Source: Cudoniella acicularis
Taxonomy: Eukaryota > Ascomycota > Leotiomycetes > Helotiales > Helotiaceae
Assembly: GCA_013054445.1 (NCBI GenBank)
Contig: JAAMPI010000128.1
Span: forward strand, 1-61,902
DNA: 61,902 nt
Reading direction: 5' to 3'
A program made the translations under genes and the position numbers. This document shows, one piece after another, positions 21,383 to 32,829 of the stretch. Numbering within the stretch: position 1 is the stretch's first letter; each line of letters opens with the position of its first letter. Below the pieces are notes generated by a model that saw only the letters and a program-made list of their open reading frames with translations, was not told the DNA's origin and searched no databases.

Positions 21383-23064
21383 ATGGCCCCAATAATTCGA
21401 ATATGTGTTGCGCTTTCCTTTCTTCTCGCACAGTGTACCAATGCGATTGATCTCGATGTTAATTCTACAGGTAACCAGTTTTGCACGAATGAAAAAGCTT
21501 CGGGGGCTGTGCTGATACAGGATGTTCTCCAGATTCCATAATGAAGGCTACCTCCATCATGGCATACGATTTAGTCACCTTCTACCAGGGAAATCAGAGC
21601 GGGCAAATACCAGGTCTTCTCCCAAGTCCCTATTATTGGTGGGAAGCCGGAGCAATGTTTGGTTCTCTGATTGAGTATTGGCATCGCACGGGTGACACGA
21701 CATATAACGACATCACAATACAGGCCATGGGCTTTCAGATAGGAGAAAAGGACGATTATGCACCAGCAAACCAGACTGCAGCACTGGGGAATGATGATCA
21801 AGCTTTCTGGGCCATGACAGCTTTGGCAGCTGCAGAATATAACTTTCCACAATCCCCGGACCCGAATGTTCCATCGTGGTTGGCTCTAGCTCAAGCAGTC
21901 TTCAACGAGCAAACAAGTCGATGGGATACCGTATACTGCAATGGGGGCCTTCGATGGCAAGTTACTCCGACAAATCCGGGGTACAATTTGAAGAATACTA
22001 TTTCGAATGGATGTCTTTTCAATATCGCAGCTCGACTTGCAAGATATACTGGCGATCAGATGTACGCGGACTGGGCGGTTAAGATATGGGATTGGTTGAC
22101 GAGAATTGGGCTTGTTGATCCGAATACATATGAATGTTATGATAATTCTGAAGCGGTGATCAACAACTGTACTCAAATCGACCATGATCAATGGACTTAC
22201 AATGCAGGAACCATGCTTATGGGAGCCTCGACAATGTACAACTTTGTAAGTAATATTCCTCCTCGAAACATAACAGCATGCTAATTCCTCTAGACTAATG
22301 GGAGTTCGATCTGGCAAAACCGAACTCAAGGGCTCATCAACACGCTTGGGCCTAACTGGTTCCCTGATGGAGTAATGAGAGAAGGTTGTGAAACTGCCGG
22401 TGGAGAAGGCTGCAATTACGACCAGAAATCATTCAAAGCCTACCTTGCACGATGGATGGCAATCACAACCAAAATGGCACCTTTTACTTATAATCAGATC
22501 TTGGCACTTTTAACAACATCAGCAAAGGCAGCAGCAGCTCAATGTACAGGGGGGACAAGGGGTTCGCTCTGCGGTATACAATGGACTTTAAATGGAACGT
22601 GGGATGGAACAAGTGGCCCTGGTCAACAGATGTGTGCTCTAGAAGTTACCCTTGGGCTACTCATTCATCAAACTGTGGCACCATTAACAGTCTCAACTGG
22701 GGGTACCAGTGCATCAAATCCAACCGCAGGGCAGAATTCTACTCTTGGGACCATTGCTCCACCTACACCTATCAGTACCCGCGACAGGGCTGGAGCATGG
22801 TTTCTGACAGTGTTTATTGCTTTGATGGCGACGTGGTCTATATGGTTTATGTGGTCGACTGCTTGGGAAGCGAGAGATCCTGCGCCAAGGCTTGCGGAGA
22901 AAATGAAGATTGCTGCATCAGTGGTGGACTTGAATGCTGCGAAAGGGAAAGGGAAAGGGAAAGAGCCTGCACTACCTACGGTAGCCTCAGGTGCTCTGCC
23001 AGTAATTAGTGAAGCTGAGAAGGGGAGACTGCCGAGATGGCTCGGAGGAAACAGAGTGACATAG
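21383..23064 (+). CDS. GH76 endo-alpha-1,6-mannosidase (Dcw1/Dfg5 family)
   Basis: Exons 21383-21470, 21533-22245 and 22294-23064 (introns 62 and 48 nt) give 523 residues. A signal peptide (MAPIIRICVALSFLLAQCTNA) is followed by the GH76 start LDVNST-DSIMKATSIMAYDL, which is restored exactly by the first splice. The PYYWWEAGAMFGSLIEYW and GNDDQAFWAM motifs (adjacent Asp pair, catalytic in the family) are present, as are NGGLRWQ and many N-glycosylation sites. Family members act at the plasma membrane/cell wall and are thought to transfer GPI-mannoproteins onto wall glucan. Instead of a clean GPI signal, the C-terminus has a membrane segment (AWFLTVFIALMATWSIWFMW) followed by a cytosolic tail with a Gly-Lys run, suggesting type I membrane anchoring. 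The gene looks intact amid pseudogenes. Confidence 0.9.
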
Positions 23065-23704
23065 GGTTCTCTACTTGCGACAGAGAAGAGGAATGCGTGG
23101 CGATGAAGATATTCGGCTATCCGGAGGAGTTGGGTTCTCGTGGAATAAGCAGGAAAACCTGGGAGGAAGTTCATCGGGCAGTTCGAAGATTGCACAAATT
23201 ATTCGATTCTTGAGCACGACTCTGCACAAATTAGGGAAGGGCCTGATAGGAAGGCATGATGATAGACATCGGCATTTTGCATTTTCTCGAGGATGGCGTC
23301 ATTTATAAAGGGATTCAGAGACTATACACGGATGATGATAAGTTACAACAGATACCATTCAATGAAATTAATGTTCAATTACAGCACCTTGATTGCTTTC
23401 TTTTTTTTTTTTTGGTTAGGAAGTCGCGATTGCCTGTTTGTTCCTGGACAGTAAAGTCGTTCCAACTCCTTATTCATTCCGACTAGTGACAAGAACAGAT
23501 ACTTCTGATCGGTGACGGAAACAGAAGCTTCGTGTACCATTATATATCGCCAAGACCAATCACAGCTCCTGAACCTTAAAATAGTAGACAAATTTCAGGC
23601 TAAGCCAACCCCCCCGGCACCTAATAGTGCCCGCTGGGGTGTATTCGTAGATTGACACTGAAATATAAGACACCACAGCAGCCCAGACTCCAACATTTGT
23701 CAAA
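23065..23704. other. convergent intergenic region
   Basis: 3' flanks of the GH76 gene (plus) and the DUF3176 gene (minus). Contains a T-run at 23400-23415. No gene is seen. Confidence 0.6.
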
Positions 23705-25958
23705 TTATTCCTCAATCAATTTCCACCTCCCCTTCTCATTTGAAAGCTTCACAGTCATCTTATCCGCCCTAGCTTTCATATCTTTCAAGCTCAGAAGCAT
23801 TTCCAATTCCTCGTCGCTACTAGCAACGCCCAGCCCCGAGAAAAGAAGCGGATAGACTGAGGATTTCCAAACCGGTTGCTCTTGTGCGTCGAAGACGCCC
23901 GAGATGATTGTGTAAATAAGGATGAATGCCGTACAGGTGAATAGAGTTGCAGGTAGAAGGATCCAGTACCAGTTGAAGCGTGTGCAGACGGTTGTCTCCC
24001 AGACGGTTCCATTAATAATTCCTGCATCGAATATTTTGAACCTCGCATAATCATCTGTCTCTGCGTAGTCTAGTACATGTTCCCATGTGGCGTTCAACCC
24101 AAGAGTGCGCATAGTTCTTGAAAATGAATCTGCCATGCCTTCAATGGTACTGTTAATAGACTCAAAAGAAGCATTTCCAGCATTGTAAAGCGTTGTGAGC
24201 CACCATCTATCCCCACAATGCACCATAGTTTCCATACTGCCCCAGTCAAAGAAGCAACTTCCATTAGAATTCAGCATTGCATTTGCATAAGACGCCAAGG
24301 ATGCTGTTGTCTCGGCTGGCATCGCATATACGCACTCATTGGGGGCCATAACCGTAGTTCCATCAAAGTCCAATGTAACATTTGTAAAGCCATGACCGTG
24401 TGCTGGGATCATCGAAAAATTTTCAATATCATATCGTATGCCATCCACGTAGCAGGGAGTAACAACCGTAGCAGCATCAAAAGTTGGACCCTCGGTCTCT
24501 GTATAACCGCTGATTAGCGGCAAAGGATACAGTATTTCGGAATTCCCAACAGTACTTTCTTCTAATACGCCTTCGAAAACTTCGGCAAAATACTTCTTGA
24601 CACATGGATACAGTGTGCATGTTGTCGCGACGAAGTCGGTGTCAAAACCGAACGGAATTGTTCCATTCAAAGTAACATTGAGCCCATTATGTGGGCATCC
24701 CGATGCGTTGAGATCTCCAAAACCGTCCACATGGGTCTGCTGGCAAGGCTGGGAAGTGAGCCCGAAAACCGTAAAGTTCATGATTGCTCCTCTAACCACA
24801 CTGTTGAAAATCTCATCATCCGGTTGATATGGGGGGAAATCAGGGAAAATATCCAGAGCTGCAATGCCAGGAAAGTCTGATGTGGGATTGTACATGTCTA
24901 GTGTGCCTGAGAAGTTGACACGTGGGTAGTCGTAGAAAGGTGTACCTGCGAAAGTCGCGTTGTACATGTACATGCTTGGTAAGTAGTAATATGGCCACCC
25001 GGTGTCGGTCTTGCCTTCGCGTATCTGAGATGTCGTATCCACACATCGACTACAGAGTCCCAGGGAGCTGTGAGTAATTCCATCAAAAGTTGGAAATGTG
25101 CAGTTTCCCGTAATGCAACCAGTGGCAGCAACTGAAGAACGCGAAGCTTCAGGATCTATTAATCCATTTATAAAGGAAGCCCGAAGTCGTAAATCTGAGA
25201 GGGGATTCGTAAAATAGCCAATCGTATTCATCCAATGTGGCACTGGCAAAGTAACCTTCCTCCCAGCCAGAATTTTCTGACATGGATACGTTTCGATAGC
25301 CTGTTGCGTAAAAGGGCCAATTGCAAGTGAGGTAATAGTAACGAAGGACCCGATGATGGCAAGATTTCTAGGGGTGTTTAGTCTTTGAGTACTTTTATAC
25401 ATGATGTGTTGATACTTACGGTCTTTTGAAGCTAAAAATCAATAGGAATGAACCCCAGGGCCCACGACTTGCTTCGTCAAATGTGGCAAAGGCTCGCAAG
25501 TAACGTGGACGTCGCAGCCATAACCATTTTAATTGACTCAAAACTATGTCGCGGTTAGGACATGTTGATATCTTGGGATCAGATGTTAAAGCCTAACCAT
25601 TCTCACAAACAGTCAAAAGAGACGCCCGCATGATAGTCGAAAACAATGCGATAAGCGTATTCAAACTGATGTCGTAACGCCATTTCGGTCTCTCGTTACC
25701 ATGGCATTTCGCAAGTATTGAAGTAGTGGCAACGAGTAGAGCAAAAGCTAACAGCATGAGCCCTGCCTCATTCTGCCAATAACTCATTCGCCGCCAACGT
25801 ATTAAGGACCGCGTTTTCTGTTTGTGAGTTGAAATCTTGAGATTTTCGCTGGTGACACTTTGTGACCGGCAGCTTTTTGAAGAACTTCCATCTTCGATAC
25901 TATTATCACAATAATTCGAAAGGAGCACATTGGTATTCTGTGTAGGGATAGAAGCCAT
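23705..25958 (-). CDS. DUF3176 multi-pass membrane protein
   Basis: Exons 25958-25598, 25543-25420 and 25367-23705 (introns 54 and 52 nt) give 715 residues. The open frame upstream of 25958 has no ATG, so MASIPTQNTNVLL is taken as the start. The N-terminus has membrane segments (GLMLLAFALLVATTSIL) and the family signature SLNTLIALFSTIMRASLL, then LSQLKWLWLRRPR and FDEASRGPWGS, which become continuous only after splicing. A large extracellular region follows, rich in Cys and N-x-S/T sites (CTFPTFDG, SSLGLCSRCVD). A final membrane helix lies near residue 640 (WYWILLPATLFTCTAFILIYTI), then a short cytosolic tail. The family is widespread in filamentous fungi and has no established function. No lesions seen. 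Confidence 0.85.
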
Positions 25959-27965
25959 AGCTTCTCTTAGTGCGCTCAGTTTACAACGATCGCGAGACAA
26001 GATTGAAAACACTGACAAAATCGATCTACCAAAAAAGCAAAAACGTTGCGATAATGAGCTAACTGCGCACTTCTTAAGTGCTTACCCAGCCAAATTTGAT
26101 TTAATTTGTAAATATATCAGAAAAACCACGCAGTGCGAGACTGCGCAGCCCCCAAACGCAGCAGAAGGGGTGCGAGCGCTTGCTCGTGCAATATGACTGG
26201 TGAAAAACATTGTGGTGTACTATACACATGCCATCGCATACCAAGAAGTTAAGAATGCTCAGCCTTAAGATAAATGAATAATAACTGGAAATAAGAGAGA
26301 AGAGGAGCGGGGCTCGAGGAAAAGGCGGGGTCAGAAAGACCCCGGCCTGATAACCTTAATTGATCTGCATGACTTAAAATAGCATACCACATGATTCAAC
26401 CCCCTTTCCAAAGGCAAGAGCAGAGTGTCAGGGTCCGAGCTCTTTCCTGTGTGTGGGAATTAATGAATCATGTTCTCCATAAAGACAAATTTATTGAATT
26501 AGGGACCTGTCAGGGGTTTTCTAGGCGTTAAACGGGTAGGACGTATTCACAGCAGGGGAGGTACTCGCACTGAGTCACACGAGGATCAATACCTAATCAA
26601 GCTTCGAAAACGAAGAATGGCCAGTGAAAACTTTAAATAAAATTCGGAAAAGTGGAATAATTTGAGTGGAATTTAATTTCATGATCCATTTGATAATTTG
26701 AAGTGACTTTGCTGCTCTTAAGACCCAGATCTCGAGGGGAAATCCTGTGAAGAAACACTTATTCAAAAGAACGTTGAATACTAAGGAAGCTTCCTAATTG
26801 TGAAAAGGAAAAGTTCAACGGTAATATATTTTTGTTTTGTTTCGTTTCGTTCATTAATCTAGGAGTCTGTTGAACTGTCCTAACTCGCCCCTTTTCGGGC
26901 AAAATCCAAAGTTTTGCTACAGTTCACAAGTTTATATTGAGTGCTGCTTTCTTTCAGAATACTGGACTAGCAAACAAGGCTTTAACAACTGAGCGGCTAC
27001 TAGGTATAGCGGAGAGGGTTGTGAATCAAGGGACAAGACATTCGCTTCATCGCTCCGCTTCCACGGCTTTAACTATAGGTGAATTTGAGGTTTTGTTGTA
27101 AATCGCAATCTGATATTAGGTGCTGCTTTAAAATAGTACTAAAGGCTAGTAAACGAGATTTTAACGAGTAAGTGGCTATTATAGGGAGTAGAGAGTGCGC
27201 GGTCCCCGCAATTCCCCGCCTTTTTCGATTCACTTACTACTATTCAATCTTAGCTACAGAGGAAACTTAAACTTTTGTTGCACTTCGCAATCTCATAACA
27301 ACGAAACTCTCATGTGTTTGAAAGCTTACAAGTAAATTATAACTGCTTTTCAAAAACAATGAACCCTATTTTCTCTAGAATTATGCAAAGACAGTGCGTG
27401 CCTCGCGTACAATCCCTTTGGAGCCAAACATATTACCTCGTTCCTGGGCCTCTATGGTTGAGGTGTGACTGCTTTTGTCTTTTGAACAAAGTTATTCCCT
27501 TATACTCCCTAAATTCATGAATCATGTGTATTTTCCAATTCTACCTCGGCAGAATCGTTGAATTCGTTGAGTTCGAAAATTAAAAGATACGGACCAGTGG
27601 ATAACAATTTTAAACCCTATTTCGGTCAAAAAAGGTAACTTCTTGAGGCTTATAGAAGATTCTATTGATTAGAAATCAACTACTGTCTATGACTAGTTTC
27701 TACTACCTGCTTATAAATCAAGGAAAGACATCACTAGAAGCTTCTATAAGCCTTTAGAACCTTCTACTTAGTAATACATATTAGTAATATATATTATAAA
27801 GAACTAGGCTATAAAAGACGAGAAGGCATTTACTAAAAAGTTATTAATCGCTTTTATTAAAAAAGATATTATTATAACTATAAAGAATATATTATAAGCT
27901 ATATTATATATTAAAAACGAGACAGAACCTATATAAAAGAGGCGTTCTATTATAGTGGGGTTCTG
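25959..27965. other. gene-poor stretch leading into AT-rich block
   Basis: The first few hundred bases are the promoter of the DUF3176 gene. From about 27550 the sequence becomes very AT-rich. No gene is supported; it holds the tandem repeat described separately. Confidence 0.6.
26911..27380. repeat. Diverged tandem repeat, about 180-bp unit, ~2.6 copies
   Basis: Units begin near 26911 (GTTTTGCTACAGTTCACAAG), 27090 (GTTTTGTTGTAAATCGCAAT) and 27272 (CTTTTGTTGCACTTCGCAAT). Within units 1 and 2, GTGCTGCTTT, a CTAG(T/C)AAAC block, TTTAAC and GGCTA recur at matching offsets. Differences include many transitions. Found by eye; edges are approximate. Confidence 0.55.
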
Positions 27966-30900
27966 TGTCACGTGCCGTAGCACGTGACTATATTCATATA
28001 TATAAGGTCTCTCCCCCTCTCCTAGAGAGGAATAACAACTATCCTTCCTAGAGATTCGAGTCTTTCAGTCATCAGTTTAAGAGTCTATTTTAGAGGCCTC
28101 CCGTCCCTCTATACTATCTGACTTAGGCTTTAATATTTTAGATAAAAGTTAGGCTTAATATTATTTATTTATTAAAAGATAATAGAAAAAGATATTTAGT
28201 CGTTATAAGAAAAGACTTATTAAGATAACTAGAAATAAAAGCTCTTTTAAATTTAACTATTAATAAGGTTATAACTTTTCTTTAAGAAGAAATAGTATAT
28301 TAATATAGAGTTTTTAGTCGACTAGTTATTAATAAAGGGCTAGAAAATAAAAGAATTGTCGAGACTTTTATAAAGAAATATAGAATCTAATAAGTCTAAA
28401 TATTAATATATAACTTAAAAGCTAATAAAATAATAGAATAAGGTTACTATTTAATTATAAAAGCCTTAATATAAATAACCGGCGATAAAGAATAATAAAG
28501 AAAATATCTAACGGCCGTCTTATTAATAAAAAGAATATTAATCTATAGACTTACTAATATAACTCTCTTTTCTCTAATCTATAAAAAGAAAGTAATTCTC
28601 TTAATAGAAACGAGATAATCGGTTTAAAGACTCTTAGACTAATAAAAGATATATTCTAGTAAAGAACTATTAGCGCTTTAGATAAGACAACTATAGATAA
28701 GAGACGAGGATATAGAAGAAATTATATTTTAAAAGAGGCGGGTCTATAAAAAAAAGAAAAGAAGTATTTAATAAAACGTACCAACTACGAGCTAAGTCTA
28801 TTAGAAAGAATAATATAGTCTTTATCTATAATTTAAAACACACGATAGATATGTCTTCTAACCTTAAATTAAGGTTTAAATAGTAAAGACCGTATTATAT
28901 AAGAAAAGCAGGCACCTTAAAAGACATATATATATTAGAAGAAATAGATAATATCTGTCTAAAAGGCTTATATACTAGGAATCGCCTTAAGAAGTTTGTT
29001 TTTAAAGAGGATATCTTTATATTAATAGATAATATTTTTAAAAGTGACTTAAATAAAATAAACTTATCTAAAGAAAACGACTTATAAGAAAAGAGCTTTA
29101 CGAAAGATAATAAGTTATCTTAATCGATAATAAAAACTTAAAGTTTAATAAAAAAAGACTATATCTAAAGAACTTATAATCGCGCTATTAACCCTTATAA
29201 AAGCCTAAAAGGCTAAATATATTCGGTTTTTAAAAGACAATATAATAGATAAATAAAAAGAATTTAAAAAACTATTAATTCTTTTTATTATTATTTTAAA
29301 AATAAACTATCTTAATAAAAAACCCTTTTTCTTAATATTCTTTTTTTATAATATTTTTTTTTTTTTATTATTTAATATTAGAAGACGATATTTAATAAGA
29401 AAAAGACGACGACTATAATATAGAAGAGCTTTATTTTAACCTTAATTTTAAACTTTAACTTTATTTTTATAGCTTTACTTTTAAAAGCTTTTTATATTTA
29501 TTAACTATAACTATTTTATTATATATTATATTCTAAGAATAAGACGCTAAGCCTATAAATACCTAGCCTCTTATTTCTTTTATATAAATATTTCTTTTCT
29601 ATTATATATTTTTTTTTATTTTTATAAAATTAACTATATATAAATTTCTAGGATTTTAGTCTAAAAATTTCCTTTTTAGGTTTTTCTTTTAAAAATTTCT
29701 TAAAAAGTCGAAAACCCTATTAAAAAGTCTTTTTAAGCCGAGCTTAATAAAAGATTTATAATAAGTTTATTAAATAGAATACCTTTTATATAGCTAAGAC
29801 TCGAAAAGACTATATCGATAAAGCTAAGTCTTTTTAAGCTAGGCTTATAAAGAGAATCGACGGCCGGACCTTCTATATCTTAATTTAATATCGAGTCTTT
29901 AAAAAACCTTTAATAAAAGAGTCGACATGTCTTTTTACTATTACTAATAAAGAATAAGCTAAGTTCTAATATAATATTATTAGTCTATATTAAGAAATCT
30001 TTAGAGTCTAGACTAATAAGTACGTTAGCTAGCGGATTTAGTATAATATATATAAGAAGTATTGTCTTTAAGATAAATACTATTATTATATTTATTAAGA
30101 AGGCTTTAGCTAAATTAAAATATAAACTAATTCTATAATATAACTAAACGATAAATTTGTTTATTAGAAAGTTTAATAATATATATATTATATAGTTTGA
30201 TTTTTAAAAAGAATAATAGATAAGACTTAAAAACTAAGATAAAAAAGAGTTTAATAAAACCTATTTTAAATTATCTTAGGCTATTATAATATTTAGAATA
30301 GCCTAAGATAAAAAAACTTTTCCTAATTAAAAAAAATCGAAGATAAATAGATAAAAGACCTATATAGTTATACGTAGATTTAGCGATACCTTATAAAAGG
30401 CTAAGAACTAGCGAGTAAGATATATTATAGATATTTAAGAACCCTTATAAAAAAATTAAAACCTTTTAAAGCTATTAGGCTTATTAATCTTAGAATTATT
30501 AAACGTATTAGATTCGCCTAAGACCCTAATATAATAAAGAGAGGTAAGCGCTAAAAGTTAGGCGTTATACTCGTAGATATTAAATAGGCTTAGACTAAGA
30601 TTAAAAAAAAAAATTTCGATCGAATAGAGATTAAGACTATTAAAGAGCTAGAGATTAGCGAGCTTAGAATAATAGTTAGATCTCTTAATATATTAAAAAG
30701 AATCTCTAATAGTATAGATAAAGTGTTATATAAAGCCTTAGACTTTTTAAGAAAAGGTAATATCTATTTTATTATTCTAAAAACGTTAGAAAAAAAAAAA
30801 TAGAAAAGATTTCTTAAGCTCGGCTTAAGAAACTAAAGTAAGTAAGGCCTTTATAAATTATAATAAAGAGCTTATAAAGACTAGAAAAGAGAAGACTATA

Positions 30901-31109
30901 AAGACGCGCTTTACTAATAACGTAAAGAGTTCTTTTAAAGCCGATATTAAGAAGGTATTATTAGCTAAAGTTAAGGAATTATTAGGCTATATTAGAAAAA
31001 GAACTAAAGAATATCTTATCTAGAAACTAGCTAGAACTATTATCGACTTGACTAATAAGAACTATTATAATAAATTCGATAGTACCTCTATTTAAAAANA
31101 TCCGTAGCC
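27966..31109 (+). mobile_element. RIP-degraded LTR retroelement
   Basis: About 3.1 kb that is extremely AT-rich, with TA, TTAATA and TATAAA words dominating and no open frame over 60 codons on either strand. Its left end looks like an LTR: TGTCACGTGCC start, a perfect palindrome at 27968-27987 (TCACGTGC-CGTA-GCACGTGA), then TATATAAGG and CTCTCCCCCTCTCC as a promoter-like part. The interior is too mutated to name proteins; classification as a copia-like or other LTR element is inference. The depletion of CpA/TpG in favour of TpA fits RIP. An N at 31099 marks uncertain sequence near the right edge. Confidence 0.65.
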
Positions 31110-31342
31110 TGTTACAGCTCTGCAAAGGCACNAGGGCCCTGACGTCACGTNGGGACGTATTTGCAAGAAGGTGCTGTATTCACGAAGAAACTAAGCTAAG
31201 GAGAGAAGAAGAGAGGTGGCCCTGAAGGGGCCTTATATACAGGAGGTGAGTCTAGCACGGACTAGGACACGTGACAAGGGGGACGCGTCAGGTAAGGGGG
31301 ACGCGTCAGGTGAGGGGGACGCGTCAAACCAGGTCTGTGACA
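31110..31342 (-). mobile_element. Solo LTR, not RIP-degraded
   Basis: 233 bp bounded by TGTTACAG and CTGTGACA (an 8-bp inverted repeat with one mismatch, TG...CA ends). On the minus strand it has TATATAAGG followed by a pyrimidine-rich leader, as in an LTR promoter, so it points leftward. Base composition is balanced, unlike the AT-rich DNA next to it. I see no target-site duplication (TAGCC left, ACTTA right). N bases at 31132 and 31151 lie inside it. Confidence 0.6.
31276..31329. repeat. Three 18-bp repeats inside the LTR
   Basis: Units at 31276-31293 and 31294-31311 are identical (AAGGGGGACGCGTCAGGT); the unit at 31312-31329 is GAGGGGGACGCGTCAAAC. They lie upstream of the LTR's TATA-like element on its coding strand, the usual place for enhancer repeats in U3. 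Each contains ACGCGT. Confidence 0.85.
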
Positions 31343-31642
31343 ACTTATAACGAGTCTAAGCTTCCACGCCTAGACACCACCAGTGATATCGCTTTGCCTA
31401 CACTTCTATACTACCAATCCCTATAGACTAGGCTTGCTGTATTAAGACGACAAGGCAGCAACCACCCAGTTCGTTACATGTATTGCCTTGCGGACAGTAT
31501 CGATGACGGCTTGTCGTCTCGACTTGCAGAATGTATCGATGACTGTCTGTGATCTCGTCTCGACTATGCTACACTTCGAATAGGCCATGATTCTATAAAA
31601 CCTGGCGCTACCTCATTAGCCAAGTGGAAGGCAACAGGATAG
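31343..31642. other. junction region, no gene seen
   Basis: Ordinary base composition directly after the solo LTR. Contains two related stretches (GTATCGATGACGGCTTGTC near 31498 and GTATCGATGACTGTCTGTG near 31532). No gene is supported. Confidence 0.5.
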
Positions 31643-32077
31643 ATGCCCACCTCAGATGCGATATCTAGACGAGCCACGGGTATATGGCATTTGAGAAGTA
31701 CAGACCAAGACCAGAATGGCGAGAAGGACTCATTGGCCATTGAACCATTAACTAGCGCCTCGGATTTTGCTCTCAACTACGATCACGTTGATGGTAGCTT
31801 CGAGTTCGGAGGCATCCGAGTGAAGCTTGTGACGTACAAGTCAATACCAGGCGTTATTTAGATTAATGCCTCGAAGACCATAAGCGAATGGAACACATTA
31901 CGTACACTCAACCACATCAGTATTGCCGGCTTTGATGACAACAACCCCAGTATCAGCCATTGGCTACCAACCAACATCGACGACTATGAGGGTGATCCCA
32001 AAGGACGGTGTAAGTTACATATCTCAAAACCTCCATTGCCTGTCACCGTTGTAGCGGCAACAGCCCAATATCCCTAG
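31643..32077 (+). pseudogene. Fragment of unknown protein with internal stop
   Basis: The frame from the ATG at 31643 (MPTSDAISRRATGIWHLRST) is interrupted by a TAG at 31859-31861 and continues (INASKTISEWNTLRTLNHIS, FDDNNPSISHWLPTN) to 32077, or to a GTAAGT splice site at 32010. The composition is protein-like but I recognise no family. It could be a gene piece stranded beside the transposon block, with one TGG-to-TAG change. Confidence 0.3.
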
Positions 32078-32829
32078 CCTGTCTTAAACGCGCATAGGAT
32101 GTGTAAAAATGTAGGTTAAACAAAGAGGCTGTGGGATACTTTGTGCTGACTAGTAGAGATCTTGGAACTTCGACATCGCAAACTACCACTACCGCGATAA
32201 AATCCTCTGCAACTCACGGTTTTCATGTAACAAAGCTTCTTCCGTTGGTTGTTTGCTGGGAATGTTTATGCTTGCCAGTTGATAGAAAAAATTACAGAAA
32301 TGTATGAGGAGGTGTTGCGCAAGGAATTGAAATGGGATACTTACACTTTTTTGTATATGCGAAGACTATACTATAACTTTTTCTAATGTGAGATGTCAGC
32401 CTCGTAACACAAGCCATCCGATAGCTCAGTTGCGAAGAATGTTTCAGACGTGTTATGAATGAGACGAGGGTATTGTTGAATTTGAAGCTACGACCCCCTT
32501 TTCGCTAAGCGGAAGCCAAATCTAGGGTTTAGAGCATTCACTTACAAGTTATAAACATCCGGGTACATATGAGTAAAGTCTAGCATCCTTAATAAATAGT
32601 TCGAAATTAAAGGTTAGGGCCAAATGTTTTATTCTGCTTTCGAGTTGTGGTCGTGGGAAACTTTTCAAGTGTTCTACCGTAGGGAGATGGCCTGCAGAGT
32701 AACCCATCTGAGTCACATGTAACATTGGTCGTAGACACAATTGGAAGCAACACGAGAAATCCAGCACCGACCACTAGACAATATATATGCTATAAACAAG
32801 AGCCTGAGCCCATCGCTAAATTATCAATG
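32078..32829. other. intergenic, no gene seen
   Basis: 3' flank of the Nramp gene on the minus strand. Short frames only. Confidence 0.6.
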
